Shown here one piece after another: positions 53,584-63,226 of a stretch of DNA of 64,000 bases. The DNA is taken from positions 1 through 64,000 of the forward strand of contig NZ_NPEV01000014.1 in assembly GCF_003258835.1 (NCBI RefSeq), in the 5' to 3' direction. The notes beneath the pieces are model-generated. The model was not told the origin of the DNA. It saw nothing but the letters and a program-made list of their open reading frames with translations, and ran no database searches. Each line of letters begins with the position of its first letter. The first letter of the stretch is position 1. A program made the position numbers and the translations under genes. This DNA comes from Rhodobium orientis. GTDB lineage: Bacteria; Pseudomonadota; Alphaproteobacteria; Rhizobiales; Rhodobiaceae.

Positions 53584-53601
53584 TGTCAATCTGACTTTAC
53601 A
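53584..53601. promoter_or_regulatory. PpsR operator upstream of bchE
   Basis: Exact TGT-N12-ACA, 45 nt before the bchE start and about 200 nt before the divergent transporter gene. Control of bchE-bchJ-petBC is the simpler reading. Confidence 0.85.
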
Positions 53602-53807
53602 TTATTTTGCGGTGCATGACAGGGCGATGTGACACTATGGCATCCCGCCGGCGCGTTACGTTGCGAGCCGTCAATGACCGACCGTCGAACCGGTGCTTCG
53701 AGTGCGGCTGTGGCGGCGGCAATCTTGCGGGCCGGGATGGTCTGTGCGAAAGGCCGATGCCAGTCGTTTCGGGACCTGGCGCTCAAAGAAGGACGGGGCA
53801 CGCCGCC

Positions 53808-54689
53808 ATGACAGCCAACATTCTCCTGCCCGCCGGCCTGTTCGTCATCATGACCGTGGTCGGTCTCGGCATGCGGCCGATCGACTTTGCGCGCCTGAGG
53901 GACGGCAAGCGGGCGCTGGTCTTCGGCCTTGCCGCCCAGATCCTGGGATTGCCGCTGATCGCCTTCGGCCTCGCCCACCTTCTCGGCCTGTCGCCGGAAA
54001 TGGCGGTCGGGCTGGTGATTCTCGCCGCTTCGCCGGGCGGCGTCACCTCCAACTTCCTGACCATGCTGGCCCGCGGCGACGTCGCCCTGTCGATCGCCAT
54101 GACGGCGGTGACCAGCGCGCTCTCGCTCGTCACCGTGCCGTTGGTCGTCGGCTTCGGCCTCGCATATTTCCTCGGCGCGGCGGAGACCATCTCCATGCCG
54201 CTCGGCCGCACCATCGGCTCGATCGTCGTCGTCACCGCGCTGCCGCTCATCGTCGGCATGACGATCCGCGCCAAAGCGCCGGGCTTCGTGCGCCGCAATG
54301 TCGGTCTTGCCCGGCGCCTGGCGACGCTGATCTTCGCCATGATCGTCGCCTGGACCTTCTGGGTCGAACGCGATTCGATCAGCACCTACTGGGCCGAGGT
54401 CGGCCCGGCCGTCCTTGCCCTCAACGTACTGGCCATCGGCCTCGGCTTCGGCCTTGCCGCGCTCCTCAGGCTTCAGGCGCGCCGGGCGATCGCCATTGCC
54501 GTGGAATGCGGCCTGCAGAACGTGGCGCTCGCCATGTTCATCGCCTTCGTGCTCCTGGAAACGCCGCTGCTGTCTGTGCCGGCGATCATCTACGCCATCG
54601 CCATGAACCTCTCGGTGATTGCGGTCATCGCCATCGGCCGCAAGACGCTCGCCGAAGAGGACCCGCTGGCGCTGGAAAAAGGGGCCTGA
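53808..54689 (+). CDS. Bile acid:sodium symporter (BASS) family transporter
   Basis: A 293-residue membrane protein with about nine to ten hydrophobic helices. The family signature is ASPGGVTSNFLTMLARGDVALS, and a second one is VECGLQNVALAMFIAF. BASS proteins import organic anions with Na+ (pyruvate, pantoate and others), but substrate cannot be told from sequence. panB follows after 174 nt on the same strand; pantoate transport is an attractive but unproven idea. The ATG at 53808 fits the family N-terminus. Confidence 0.88.
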   Translation: MTANILLPAGLFVIMTVVGLGMRPIDFARLRDGKRALVFGLAAQILGLPLIAFGLAHLLGLSPEMAVGLVILAASPGGVTSNFLTMLARGDVALSIAMTAVTSALSLVTVPLVVGFGLAYFLGAAETISMPLGRTIGSIVVVTALPLIVGMTIRAKAPGFVRRNVGLARRLATLIFAMIVAWTFWVERDSISTYWAEVGPAVLALNVLAIGLGFGLAALLRLQARRAIAIAVECGLQNVALAMFIAFVLLETPLLSVPAIIYAIAMNLSVIAVIAIGRKTLAEEDPLALEKGA

Positions 54690-54863
54690 GGCGGACCTGC
54701 GCGACCGAATGCCGCAAAGGGCAGGGCGGTTCGGGGCGCTCCCCGGCGTCTGCCCGCGACCGCATTTCGGCCGCCCGCAGCCATGTTTTTTCTTCGCACC
54801 TGCACAATCCTGTGCCAAATACGGGGCCCAACCGAGAACGCCTATCCCCGGGAGGTGATAACA

Positions 54864-55709
54864 ATGAGCGCGACAGCACGCGCCACGGCTCTGGCATTGC
54901 CGGACATCGCCGCGCGCAAGGGCAAGGACCCGCTGGTCTGCCTGACCGCCTACACGACGCCGGTCGCCCGGCTGGTCGATCCCCACTGCGACGTGGTGCT
55001 GGTCGGCGACAGCCTCGGCATGGTGCTGCATGGCCTTCCCTCGACCCTCGGCGTGACGCTGGACATGATGATCCTGCACGGCCAGGCGGTGCGCCGCGGC
55101 GTGGAGCGCGCCTTCATGGCGGTCGACATGCCCTTCGGCAGCTATGAGGAAAGCCCCGAACAGGCGTTCCGCAATGCCGCGAAGGTGATGACCGAGACCG
55201 GCTGCGCGGCGGTCAAGCTGGAAGGCGGCGTTGCCATGGCCGAGACGATCCGCTTCCTCGTCGCCCGCGGCATTCCGGTGATGGCCCATATCGGCCTGAC
55301 CCCCCAGGCGGTGAATTCCTTCGGCGGCTACGCGGTGCAGGGCAGGGGCGAAGGCGCGGAGAGAATCCTTGCGGATGCCCGCGCGGTGACGGACGCCGGC
55401 GCCTTTTCCGTGGTGCTGGAAAAGATCCCGGAGACGCTTGCTGCCAGAATCACCGACGAGATCGCGATCCCGACCATCGGCATCGGCGCCTCGCCGGCCT
55501 GCGACGGCCAGATCCTCGTCGTCGACGACATGCTCGGCCTGTTCACCGACTTCCGGCCGAAATTCGTCAAGCGGTATGCCGAGCTGGGCGAGGCCGCGGC
55601 AGGCGCCGTTGCCGCCTATGCCGAAGAGGTTCGGGCCCGCCGTTTCCCGGCGCCCGAGCACGTCTTTGCCGACAAGCCGAAGGCGAAAAGCGGGACCGAA
55701 GGCGCATGA
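54864..55709 (+). CDS. panB: 3-methyl-2-oxobutanoate hydroxymethyltransferase
   Basis: A 281-residue enzyme of pantothenate synthesis that makes ketopantoate. Motifs [24 protein letters not shown] and VKLEGG (Mg2+ and substrate contacts) are present, with [14 protein letters not shown] further on. A strong GGAGGTGAT sequence precedes the ATG at 54864. The stop overlaps panC by ATGA. Confidence 0.95.
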   Translation: MSATARATALALPDIAARKGKDPLVCLTAYTTPVARLVDPHCDVVLVGDSLGMVLHGLPSTLGVTLDMMILHGQAVRRGVERAFMAVDMPFGSYEESPEQAFRNAAKVMTETGCAAVKLEGGVAMAETIRFLVARGIPVMAHIGLTPQAVNSFGGYAVQGRGEGAERILADARAVTDAGAFSVVLEKIPETLAARITDEIAIPTIGIGASPACDGQILVVDDMLGLFTDFRPKFVKRYAELGEAAAGAVAAYAEEVRARRFPAPEHVFADKPKAKSGTEGA

Positions 55710-56557
55710 GCGTTGCCATCGTCCGCACCCGCGCGGAACTGCGCGAGACCGTTGCCAGCTGGCGCAAGGCCGGCCTCAAGGTCGCCGTCGTGCCGACCAT
55801 GGGCGCGCTCCACGAGGGACATCTGAGCCTCGTGCGCGCTGCCCTGGAACGGGCCGAGCGGGTCATCGTCACGCTCTTCGTCAATCCCAAGCAGTTCAAC
55901 AACCCGGAAGACTACGCCTCCTATCCGCGCACCGAAGCCGACGATGCGGCCAAGCTCGCGCCGCTCGGCGCCCACATGCTCTATTGCCCGGAGCCGGAAG
56001 AGGTCTATCCGCAGGGGTTTTCAACGACGGTGACGGTGGGAACCGTCAGCGAGGGCCTCTGCGGCGCATTCCGGCCCGGCCATTTCGACGGCGTTGCCAC
56101 CGTCGTCGCCAAGCTCTTCCTGCAGACCGGAGCCGATTGCGCCTTTTTCGGCGAGAAGGATTTCCAGCAGCTCCATGTGGTGCGCCGGCTCGCCCGCGAC
56201 CTCGATATTCCGATCGAGGTCGTCGGCTGCCCGACGGTGCGCGAGACGGACGGCCTGGCGATCTCCTCGCGCAACGTCCACCTCAAAGCGGAAGAGCGCG
56301 CAATCGCGCCGAAGCTCGCCGAAGCCTTGCGCGCGGCCGCACATGCGCTGGAAGGCGGTGCGGCCCTTGCGCCGATCGTGGAGACGACGAAGGCTGCGAT
56401 CCTCGCTGCGGGGTTTTCGAAGGTCGAATATCTGGAACTCAGGGCCGAGGCGGACCTGACGCCGCTCGCGGCTGCCGACCGGCCGGCGCGGCTCCTCGTT
56501 GCCGCCTGGCTCGGCGCCACCCGCCTCATCGACAATGTGAAGGTCCTGCCGGAATAG
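55706..56557 (+). CDS. panC: Pantothenate synthetase
   Basis: A 283-residue enzyme that condenses pantoate with beta-alanine at the cost of ATP. The nucleotidyltransferase motif is [13 protein letters not shown] (HxGH type), and FGEKDFQQL and ISSRNVHL (KMSKS-like region) are present. It is translationally coupled to panB. It ends convergently with the efflux gene, leaving 56 nt. Confidence 0.95.
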   Translation: MSVAIVRTRAELRETVASWRKAGLKVAVVPTMGALHEGHLSLVRAALERAERVIVTLFVNPKQFNNPEDYASYPRTEADDAAKLAPLGAHMLYCPEPEEVYPQGFSTTVTVGTVSEGLCGAFRPGHFDGVATVVAKLFLQTGADCAFFGEKDFQQLHVVRRLARDLDIPIEVVGCPTVRETDGLAISSRNVHLKAEERAIAPKLAEALRAAAHALEGGAALAPIVETTKAAILAAGFSKVEYLELRAEADLTPLAAADRPARLLVAAWLGATRLIDNVKVLPE

Positions 56558-56613
56558 CATTGCGAAGCTTCTGCGCGGTAAAGACTTGCGTGGCGTTTGA
56601 ACGCGAAAATCAA

Positions 56614-58212
56614 TCAATGTGCTGCAACGTCACCGTGGTCCGGTTTGCGCAGCAGGAAGACCAGCGGCCACGCCACTACGAACGCCAGCGCCATGAGAAG
56701 GAATACGTCGTTCCAGGCCATGATATTGGCCTGCTGCGCGAGTTTGGTGACGACGACTTTGATGGCGGCAAGCGACGGGTCTCCGATCGCCGGGTTTGCC
56801 GAGAACAGGGTGGTCAACTTGTCGATCTGCTCGGTGGCGATCCGGTTGGTGTCCGGCAGGGATTCCACCAGCCACCAATAGTGTCGGTCGTAGCGGCCGT
56901 CCCAGACGGTGTTGATCATGGCGAGACCGACGGCGCCACCCATGTTGCGAAACACGTTGAAGAGGCCGCTGCCGCCGCTGACCAGTTCGGTCGGCAGGGT
57001 GCCGAGCGCGGCCGTCGTAATCGGCACGATGCACAACATCAGGCCGCTGCCGCGCACGGCCTGGGCCAGGAACAGATCCCAGAACGCCACCTCGCTGGTC
57101 ATCTGCGTGTTCAGGTAAAGGCCGGCGGCCACGACCAGGAAGCCGACGGCGAGCAGCGCTCGCGGGTCGATGCTGTTGCTGAGCCGTCCGGCTAGCGGCG
57201 CGGTCAAGAACATCGCTGCGCCGGTCACGAACATCACCTCGCCGACCTGCAGGGAGTTGTAGGAGCGCACCTGGGACAACACCTGCGGCAGGATGAAGGT
57301 CTGGCCGTAGAGGCAAACGCCGAGAACGAAGGTCAGGATACAGCCAACGGTGAAGTTCCTGTTGCGAAAGGCGTGCAGCTCCAGCACCGGATTTTCCACC
57401 GTCAATTCGCGCCACACGAGCGCGACGGCGGAACCGGCGGAAATGATGGCAAAGATGGTGATGTAGCGGTCGTCGAACCAGTCGTTGCGCGGACCTTCGT
57501 CGAGCACGAATTCCAGTGAGCCGAGAAATCCGGCAATCAGTACGATGCCGATCAGGTCGACTTTTCTGAGCAGTCCCGGTTCGGCCTCGTCGATGTCGAT
57601 GGCGATCGGGACGGCGATGGCGACGATCAGGCCGGGAAGCACGTTGACCAGAAACAGCCACTCCCAGGAATAGAATTCGGTGATGTAGCCGCCGAGCGTC
57701 GGGCCGGCGGCCGGTGCAACCGTCGCGGTGAGGCCGACCACCACCGTGCCGAGCATGCGGCGGTTTGGCGGGAAGAGTTTGAAGACAGCGGCGAACACGG
57801 TCGGGATCATCGCCCCGCCGACGAACCCCTGGATGGCCCGGAACCAGATCAGGGAATTGATGTCCCAGGAAAAGGCACACATGACGCTGGTGATGGTGAA
57901 GCCGGCGGCCGAGGCGCTGAACAGCCAGCGCGACGACATCACCCTGGCGAGCCAGCCCGACAGCGGGATCATCACGACCTCGGCGACCAGGTACGCCGTC
58001 TGCACCCAGGTCACGTCGTCGACCGAGGTCGACACGCCGGCCTGGATCTGGGGCAGGGAACTGGCGACGATCTGGATGTCCAGGATCGCCATGAACATGC
58101 CGAGCACCATGAAGAAGAAGCCGAAGGCGCCGCCGCGCGGCTTGAACGCGGCGTCCCCGCCGGGCGCGGCGGCGTCCGGTTGCTGTCTTCCAGGTCGGTC
58201 GGTGGCGCTCAT
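56614..58212 (-). CDS. emrB: EmrB/QacA-type (DHA2) multidrug MFS transporter
   Basis: A 532-residue protein with about 14 hydrophobic helices. The family motif near helix 1 is ILDIQIVASSLPQI, and helix 5 carries the motif GPTLGGYI. With EmrA and an outer-membrane channel it would export drugs or hydrophobic acids. The ATG overlaps the emrA stop by 4 nt. Confidence 0.93.
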   Translation of the reverse strand: MSATDRPGRQQPDAAAPGGDAAFKPRGGAFGFFFMVLGMFMAILDIQIVASSLPQIQAGVSTSVDDVTWVQTAYLVAEVVMIPLSGWLARVMSSRWLFSASAAGFTITSVMCAFSWDINSLIWFRAIQGFVGGAMIPTVFAAVFKLFPPNRRMLGTVVVGLTATVAPAAGPTLGGYITEFYSWEWLFLVNVLPGLIVAIAVPIAIDIDEAEPGLLRKVDLIGIVLIAGFLGSLEFVLDEGPRNDWFDDRYITIFAIISAGSAVALVWRELTVENPVLELHAFRNRNFTVGCILTFVLGVCLYGQTFILPQVLSQVRSYNSLQVGEVMFVTGAAMFLTAPLAGRLSNSIDPRALLAVGFLVVAAGLYLNTQMTSEVAFWDLFLAQAVRGSGLMLCIVPITTAALGTLPTELVSGGSGLFNVFRNMGGAVGLAMINTVWDGRYDRHYWWLVESLPDTNRIATEQIDKLTTLFSANPAIGDPSLAAIKVVVTKLAQQANIMAWNDVFLLMALAFVVAWPLVFLLRKPDHGDVAAH

Positions 58213-59393
58213 TCGTCGGCAGGCTTGGTGTTGACGCGGACGACGACGGAGGTCCCCGGCCGTAGCGCCAGGCCGTCGTCGGGCAGGTTCTTGAGGCGGA
58301 TCTTGACCGGGATGCGCTGCACGATCTTGGTGAAGTTGCCGGTGGCGTTCTGCGGCGGCAGTAGGGCGAATTCCGAGCCGGTCGCCGGTGCCACGCTGTC
58401 GATGGTGCCCTCGACCGTTCGCCCGCCGAGCATGTCGAAGGTGAGGTCCACCTCCATGCCGTCGCGGAAGCGCCGGACCTGGGTCTCCTTGAAATTGGCG
58501 ACCACATAGATGGCGTCCATTGGCACGATGCTCATGAGGCGCGTGCCCGGCCCGACATATTCGCCGGGATCAATACCGCGATTGCCGATGAGGCCGGCGC
58601 GCGGCGCGTGGATGACGGTGCGATCGAGATTGGTCTGGGCCTGCCGCAGGGCCGCGTTGGCGCTGTCGCGATCGGCGATGCGCTGCTTCTTCTGCCAGTC
58701 GAGCACCTTGAGCTGCTGCTCGTCGGCGGCGATCGCCGCCGTCGCCTTGTCGCGAGCGGCCTGGGCAAGGCGGAGCGCGTTGTCGGCCTGATCGAGGGCC
58801 TGTTTGCTCGTCGCGCCGGTCGCGGTGAGCTTGTCCTTGCGCTTGAACTCGGTCTCGGCGAGGTCGAGATTGGCCTTTGCCGTCTCCAGGTCGGCCCTGG
58901 CCGCGTCGAGCTGGCGGAGCTGCAGGGTGCGGCTGGCCTCGATATTGGCGATCGCCGCTTCCGCCGCGGCAAGGCTGGCCTCGGCCGAGGCGCGCGATGC
59001 CAGATAGTCGGCATCGTCGATGCGCACCAGCACGTCGCCCTTTTCGACCCGTTGGTTGTCCTTGACGGGAACCGCGACGATGCGGCCGGTAACCTCGGCC
59101 GACAGCGAGACGATGTCGGCCTTAATGTAGGCGTCGTCGGTTTCTTCGATGAACCGGCCCACCTGCCACCAGTGGTAGCCATAGGTTCCGGCAGCAGCAA
59201 GCACGGCCAGAAGGACGGCGGCGACGACGAGCTTCCGGCTGCGCCTCGGCCGGCCGTTCCCCTCAGACGGCTCTTCCGTCGGCGGCGCCTCCGGCGACCC
59301 TTCGGCCGTCATTGGTGCATCTGGCGTCTCCGGCGTGGTTGCCGGCCGGCTTCGATCCTCCGAAAAGGCGTTTTTGTCCGGTTGTGTGTTCAT
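58209..59393 (-). CDS. emrA: EmrA-type membrane fusion (HlyD family) protein
   Basis: A 394-residue periplasmic adaptor. A Pro/Glu-rich cytoplasmic N-terminus (1-50) is followed by a membrane helix (about 54-74), the biotinyl-lipoyl-like half VSLSAEVTGRIVAVPV, a long coiled coil (about 130-250), and the second half APRAGLIGNRGIDPGEYVG. The start at 59391-59393 (MNTQPDKNAFSED) is preferred over a longer reading. It is first in the emrA-emrB pair and divergent from tetR. Confidence 0.92.
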   Translation of the reverse strand: MNTQPDKNAFSEDRSRPATTPETPDAPMTAEGSPEAPPTEEPSEGNGRPRRSRKLVVAAVLLAVLAAAGTYGYHWWQVGRFIEETDDAYIKADIVSLSAEVTGRIVAVPVKDNQRVEKGDVLVRIDDADYLASRASAEASLAAAEAAIANIEASRTLQLRQLDAARADLETAKANLDLAETEFKRKDKLTATGATSKQALDQADNALRLAQAARDKATAAIAADEQQLKVLDWQKKQRIADRDSANAALRQAQTNLDRTVIHAPRAGLIGNRGIDPGEYVGPGTRLMSIVPMDAIYVVANFKETQVRRFRDGMEVDLTFDMLGGRTVEGTIDSVAPATGSEFALLPPQNATGNFTKIVQRIPVKIRLKNLPDDGLALRPGTSVVVRVNTKPADE

Positions 59394-59551
59394 TCGGTGG
59401 TATCCTATGGCGCGGAGCCGAATGCGGCGCCACGTCGGAAAAAGGTACAATTGCCGCCGCAGGGTCGGACGGGATCGCGTGTCAGGAACGAATGGCAAAT
59501 GCACGCGGAGGAAAAGGTCCGAACGCGCACAAGGTCAAAACCTAAAATAAA

Positions 59552-59580
59552 CCGATCAGTTTAATTTGCAAGTTGATCGG
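59552..59580. promoter_or_regulatory. Probable TetR operator between emrA and tetR
   Basis: CCGATCA (59552-59558) and TGATCGG (59574-59580) are perfect inverted arms 15 bp apart, in an AT-rich patch 59 nt before tetR. An inner repeat ACCGATCAGTTTAA resembles AcrR-like half sites. The divergent regulator is the likely ligand. Confidence 0.65.
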
Positions 59581-59638
59581 CGGCGTTTTTCGGCCTATTT
59601 ACGCCAGTGTTGGTAAACGGAACGGCGAAGATCCAGTC

Positions 59639-60262
59639 ATGAACCGGCATAAGAGAGCGGCATCGAAAGCGGCGCAAATCATGGGCGGCGCCAGGCAGGC
59701 CTTCCACGAGTCCGGCTATGACGGGGCCAGCGTCGACGACATCGCGGCTCGTGCCGGTGTATCTAAGGCCACGATATATAAGCACTTTTTTGACAAGAGT
59801 GATCTCTTTCTTTCTTTCATTCGGCAGGAGTGCGAGGCAAATCGCAATCGTATCTTCCAGGTCGAATTAAGGGAGCGTGATGTCAAGCAAGCGCTCTTGA
59901 ACCTTGCGATCAGCTATCTTGATCTCATTCTCTCCGATCTTGCCCTGAACACGTTTCGCTTGGTCATAAACGAAACCAAGCGGTTTCCTGAAATCGGCCA
60001 GGTGTTCTACGAGTCGGGCATAGGTAAGGGGAGCCGGCATCTCGCCCAGTTCCTGGCCGGTGCGGTGGCTCGCGACGTCCTCGATATCGACGACATCGAC
60101 CTGGCGGCGCAGCAGTTCATGGAATTGTGCAAGGCCGACCTGTTCTACAAGCATCTCTTCGGCGTGAAACCGGATGTCTCCGACGCCGAAAAGCAGCGGA
60201 TCGCCGAAAAGGCCGTCGAGGTGTTCTGGAAGGCCTACGCCGCAGATCAGGGCGGCGCCTGA
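59639..60262 (+). CDS. TetR/AcrR-family repressor
   Basis: A 207-residue regulator with an N-terminal HTH (about 16-52, SVDDIAARAGVSKATIYKHF) and a C-terminal all-helical ligand domain (RLVINETKRFPEIGQVFYESG, AefR-like, summarised). It is divergent from emrAB and probably its repressor. The middle of the gene is rich in T (for example CTTTCTTTC), unlike its neighbours, which hints at separate origin. Confidence 0.9.
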   Translation: MNRHKRAASKAAQIMGGARQAFHESGYDGASVDDIAARAGVSKATIYKHFFDKSDLFLSFIRQECEANRNRIFQVELRERDVKQALLNLAISYLDLILSDLALNTFRLVINETKRFPEIGQVFYESGIGKGSRHLAQFLAGAVARDVLDIDDIDLAAQQFMELCKADLFYKHLFGVKPDVSDAEKQRIAEKAVEVFWKAYAADQGGA

Positions 60263-60434
60263 CCGGCGCGCCGGCGGTGCGCAAGGCGCTAAAAAGGTGT
60301 GCACCAGTTGCCAGCCCCCCTTGAGTAGGTGAAGGGCGACGCCGCTTCATGACGGCTGGGCGTAGGAATGATGCATCGCCGTCAAGCTCCAAACCTTCAC
60401 GCCACAGACCCGACCTGCGGTCAGACCGGTGCCT
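60263..60434. other. 172-bp intergenic region tetR - norF (convergent)
   Basis: Immediately past the tetR stop is the palindrome CCGGCGCGCCGG. No T-run follows. No other structure is seen. Confidence 0.4.
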
Positions 60435-60710
60435 TCAGATCGCGGGCGACAGGTAAAGCCCCAGCAACAGCAGCGCGTAGAGCGCCAGCGTGATCTCGAA
60501 GCCCTTGCGCCAGAACGGGGCGGCGGCAAGGCCGAGATAGGCGTTGAGGATGAGCCGGGCCTTCAGCCAGGAAAGCGTGAGGATCACAGCGCCGGCCGCC
60601 GTGAGCGCGGTCTTGGACAGCCCGGACCCGACCGCAACGGCGATCGCGGTCGAGCCGAGGCAAAGGACGATCAGCGCCGTCCATGCGCGCAATAGCGGAT
60701 CGCGCGGCAT
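60435..60710 (-). CDS. norF: NorF-like cytochrome c oxidase subunit IV family protein
   Basis: A 91-residue protein with three hydrophobic helices. The segment TLSWLKARLILNAYLGL matches the small subunit IV-like protein at the end of nor operons. It lies 3 nt after norE. It is needed for full nitric oxide reductase activity in Paracoccus; its exact task is not known. Confidence 0.8.
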   Translation of the reverse strand: MPRDPLLRAWTALIVLCLGSTAIAVAVGSGLSKTALTAAGAVILTLSWLKARLILNAYLGLAAAPFWRKGFEITLALYALLLLGLYLSPAI

Positions 60711-60713
60711 CGC

Positions 60714-61283
60714 TCACCTCAACAGATAGAGCACGGGAAAGAGGATCACCCAGACGAGGTCGACCATGTGCCAGAACGCGGTGCCGACCTCCAGGCTGTG
60801 CGGGCTGTCCTTCCAGCCGATAAGGGCGAGGATGACGATGCCGGCGACGACATGGGCAAAGTGGAAGCCCGTCAGCAGGAAATAGAAGGTGAAGAAGGGG
60901 TGGGTCTCGGTGGACAGGCCGGCGGCGAAGGCGTCCGAGAACTCCCAGCCCTTGACGACGAGGAAGACGGTGCCGAGCAGCGCGGCAGCGGCCAGGAGGA
61001 GCCGCGTCCTGCCGCGCCTGCCGCCGCACCTTGCCCGGACCGCCAGCGCGGCCAGGAACCCGGAGGTCACCAGCACCACCGTGTTGATGCCGGCGGCGGC
61101 CCGGTGGAGATGGTCCTGGGCCGCGGCAAAGCCGGCGGGGTCGGTGATGCGCACGGAAAGGAAGGCGGCGAGGCCGGCCCCGAACACCAGAAGTTCGGAG
61201 ACGATCAGCACCCACATCATCAGATCGCCCGGCAATTGCTCGAGCGGATCGGCGGACGGGATTGTTCTCGCCGTCCCGCTCAT
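60714..61283 (-). CDS. norE: NorE, cytochrome c oxidase subunit III-like protein
   Basis: A 189-residue protein with about five helices. Family motifs are GDLMMWVLIVSELLVFG, the conserved FYFLLTGFHFAHVVAG and the C-terminal WHMVDLVWVILFPVLYL. NorE is an accessory protein of the nitric oxide reductase operon. It overlaps norD by ATGA. Confidence 0.88.
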   Translation of the reverse strand: MSGTARTIPSADPLEQLPGDLMMWVLIVSELLVFGAGLAAFLSVRITDPAGFAAAQDHLHRAAAGINTVVLVTSGFLAALAVRARCGGRRGRTRLLLAAAALLGTVFLVVKGWEFSDAFAAGLSTETHPFFTFYFLLTGFHFAHVVAGIVILALIGWKDSPHSLEVGTAFWHMVDLVWVILFPVLYLLR

Positions 61284-63226
61284 GCCCCGACCAGGTGCCG
61301 GTAGATCTCCGGCAAGGCGGCGGTGAGCCGGTCCGGATGGGATATCTGGGCATAGCCGCCGCGGCCGAAAATGCGCGGGAACCAGGAGCGGGCGTCCCTG
61401 TCGACGGTGATCCCGAACACCGCATGGCCGGCCCGCCGCGCCTCGCGCACCGCCATGGCGCTGTCCTCGATGCCGTGCCGGCCCTCATAGTGGTCGAGGT
61501 CGTTGGGCTTGCCGTCGGTGATGACGAGGAGCAGGCGGCGCTTCTTGGCCTGTTCGGCAAGGCCGGCGGAGGCATGGCGGATGGCGGCACCGAGGCGGGT
61601 GTAGAATCCAGGCTTCAGGGAGCGGATGCGCGCCTCCACGGTCGCGCCCATCGGCTCGCCGAAGTCCTTGCAGCCGAGAAGGTAGACGCGGTTTCGCTTC
61701 AACGAGGAAAAGGCGTGGATGGCGAAATCGTCGCCGCAGGCGTCCAGCCCCCAGGCAAGCGCGGCCAGCGCCTCGCGCTCGATGTCGATGACCTGGCGGC
61801 CGGAAACGGCGCTCTCCGTCGAACGCGAGACGTCGAGCAGGATGGAGACGGAAAGACTGCGCGCCTGCGGCCGGCTCTGGCGCCAGACCCGTTCGTTGGC
61901 AATGCCGGTGGCCAGCCGGTCGGTGCTGGCGCGCACGGCCATGTCGGTGTCCAATTCGTCGCCGTCCAGGTGCCCGGCGGTCATCATGCGGCCGGGCCGC
62001 AGCGCCTCGAACTGGCGCTTGACCGAGCGGATGCGCCGGGCGGCCTGCGGGTCGTCGCCGAGCGGTGCGGCATCGTCCGGCTCCGCCATGCTTTCCAGAA
62101 CCCGCACATGGGCGGGCAGGTACGTGCCTGTCCGCGCGTCCCATTCCGGATAGGTGTGCGTTGCCGAAAGGGCCTCGCGCTCGGCGTCTTCCGGGGCCAG
62201 GTCGAGATGCAGCTTCAGCCGCGTCGCCGGGCTCTTGGAGACCTGGCCAAGGCCGATCTCCTCCTGGTCGTCGGCCGCCTTTTTTGCATTGTCGGTGTCG
62301 TCGTCGTCGACCCGGCGGTTGAGGTTGAGAAATTCGGTCCAGCTGAGGATAGCCTCGAACTTGTGGAGGATCAGGCTATCCTTGCGGTCTGCCTCCTCGG
62401 AGCGGTGGCGCCGGGCGCGCTTGACGCCGCTCGCACCGTCCTCAGCGGGACCACCATCGGGCGGCGCCTCGTCCTCGTTGGTGGCGGAATTGGCGCGCTC
62501 CCGGCAGTCGATCCACAGCGGCGCCGGCCGGAAGGGGCGGTAGCCTCGCGGTGCGCGAAGGGCGGTGAGGTCGCCGGTGCGGCAGGCAACGAGCATGCTG
62601 GCGGCAAGGCTCGACAGCGGCCGGCGGTCGCCGAGGACGTGGCGCACGAGATCCTCCACCGCGGTCTCGACCGGAGGAAGCCTGCGGGTCGGGCGATCGG
62701 CAAGGCAGGCCCGGCAAAGGTCACGCTGCAGCCCCGCCAGCCCGGGCGCCTCGACGAGCGTGCGCATCGTTGCCGCCATCGCCGCCATGATCGCGGCGAT
62801 ATCGGCCCGGAGCAGGTCGTCATGGCGCGGCGGCGGGCAAAGGTGGGGCGCCAGGGCCGCCAGCCAGAGATAGAGCGCCACATTCGCCTCGCGGTCGTGA
62901 AAAACGGCGAGCGATGCCGGCAGGCGCAGGGTCTCGCCGTCGAAGCTGGCGCGCGGCACCCGCTCCGCCTCGGTCGCCAGCCGCCGCCGGAACGACAGCC
63001 GGTGCCGGCTCTCCTCGGCATCCACCGGCCTCAAATCCACCTCCGGGCTGCCGCCGAGCCCGCGATAGAAAACGGCCAGCCGTCCTTCGACCTCTGCGAG
63101 GTCGACACGGGCACCGTCATGCTCCGCGGTCACATCGAGACGGCTGGCCAGGGTGTGCCACAGTTTCCCGACGGTCTCTTCGGGTTCCCATGGCTCGATG
63201 TCGATCTTCGTCATGGCCTGCCTCAT
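61280..63226 (-). CDS. norD: NorD, von Willebrand A protein for nitric oxide reductase activation
   Basis: A 648-residue protein with a C-terminal VWA domain (about 450-640). The MIDAS motif is LDVSRSTESAV, with VITDGKPNDLDHYEGRHG further on. The N-terminal two thirds are NorD-specific and helical. It works with the NorQ MoxR-type ATPase to mature NorCB. The ATG at 63224-63226 overlaps the norQ stop; an ATG four codons later (63214) is an alternative. Confidence 0.92.
   Translation of the reverse strand: MRQAMTKIDIEPWEPEETVGKLWHTLASRLDVTAEHDGARVDLAEVEGRLAVFYRGLGGSPEVDLRPVDAEESRHRLSFRRRLATEAERVPRASFDGETLRLPASLAVFHDREANVALYLWLAALAPHLCPPPRHDDLLRADIAAIMAAMAATMRTLVEAPGLAGLQRDLCRACLADRPTRRLPPVETAVEDLVRHVLGDRRPLSSLAASMLVACRTGDLTALRAPRGYRPFRPAPLWIDCRERANSATNEDEAPPDGGPAEDGASGVKRARRHRSEEADRKDSLILHKFEAILSWTEFLNLNRRVDDDDTDNAKKAADDQEEIGLGQVSKSPATRLKLHLDLAPEDAEREALSATHTYPEWDARTGTYLPAHVRVLESMAEPDDAAPLGDDPQAARRIRSVKRQFEALRPGRMMTAGHLDGDELDTDMAVRASTDRLATGIANERVWRQSRPQARSLSVSILLDVSRSTESAVSGRQVIDIEREALAALAWGLDACGDDFAIHAFSSLKRNRVYLLGCKDFGEPMGATVEARIRSLKPGFYTRLGAAIRHASAGLAEQAKKRRLLLVITDGKPNDLDHYEGRHGIEDSAMAVREARRAGHAVFGITVDRDARSWFPRIFGRGGYAQISHPDRLTAALPEIYRHLVGA

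Noticed and set aside
53586-55661. Minus-strand open frame of 691 codons opposite the BASS transporter and panB
   Set aside because: Antisense to two genes with clear motifs and ribosome-binding sites.
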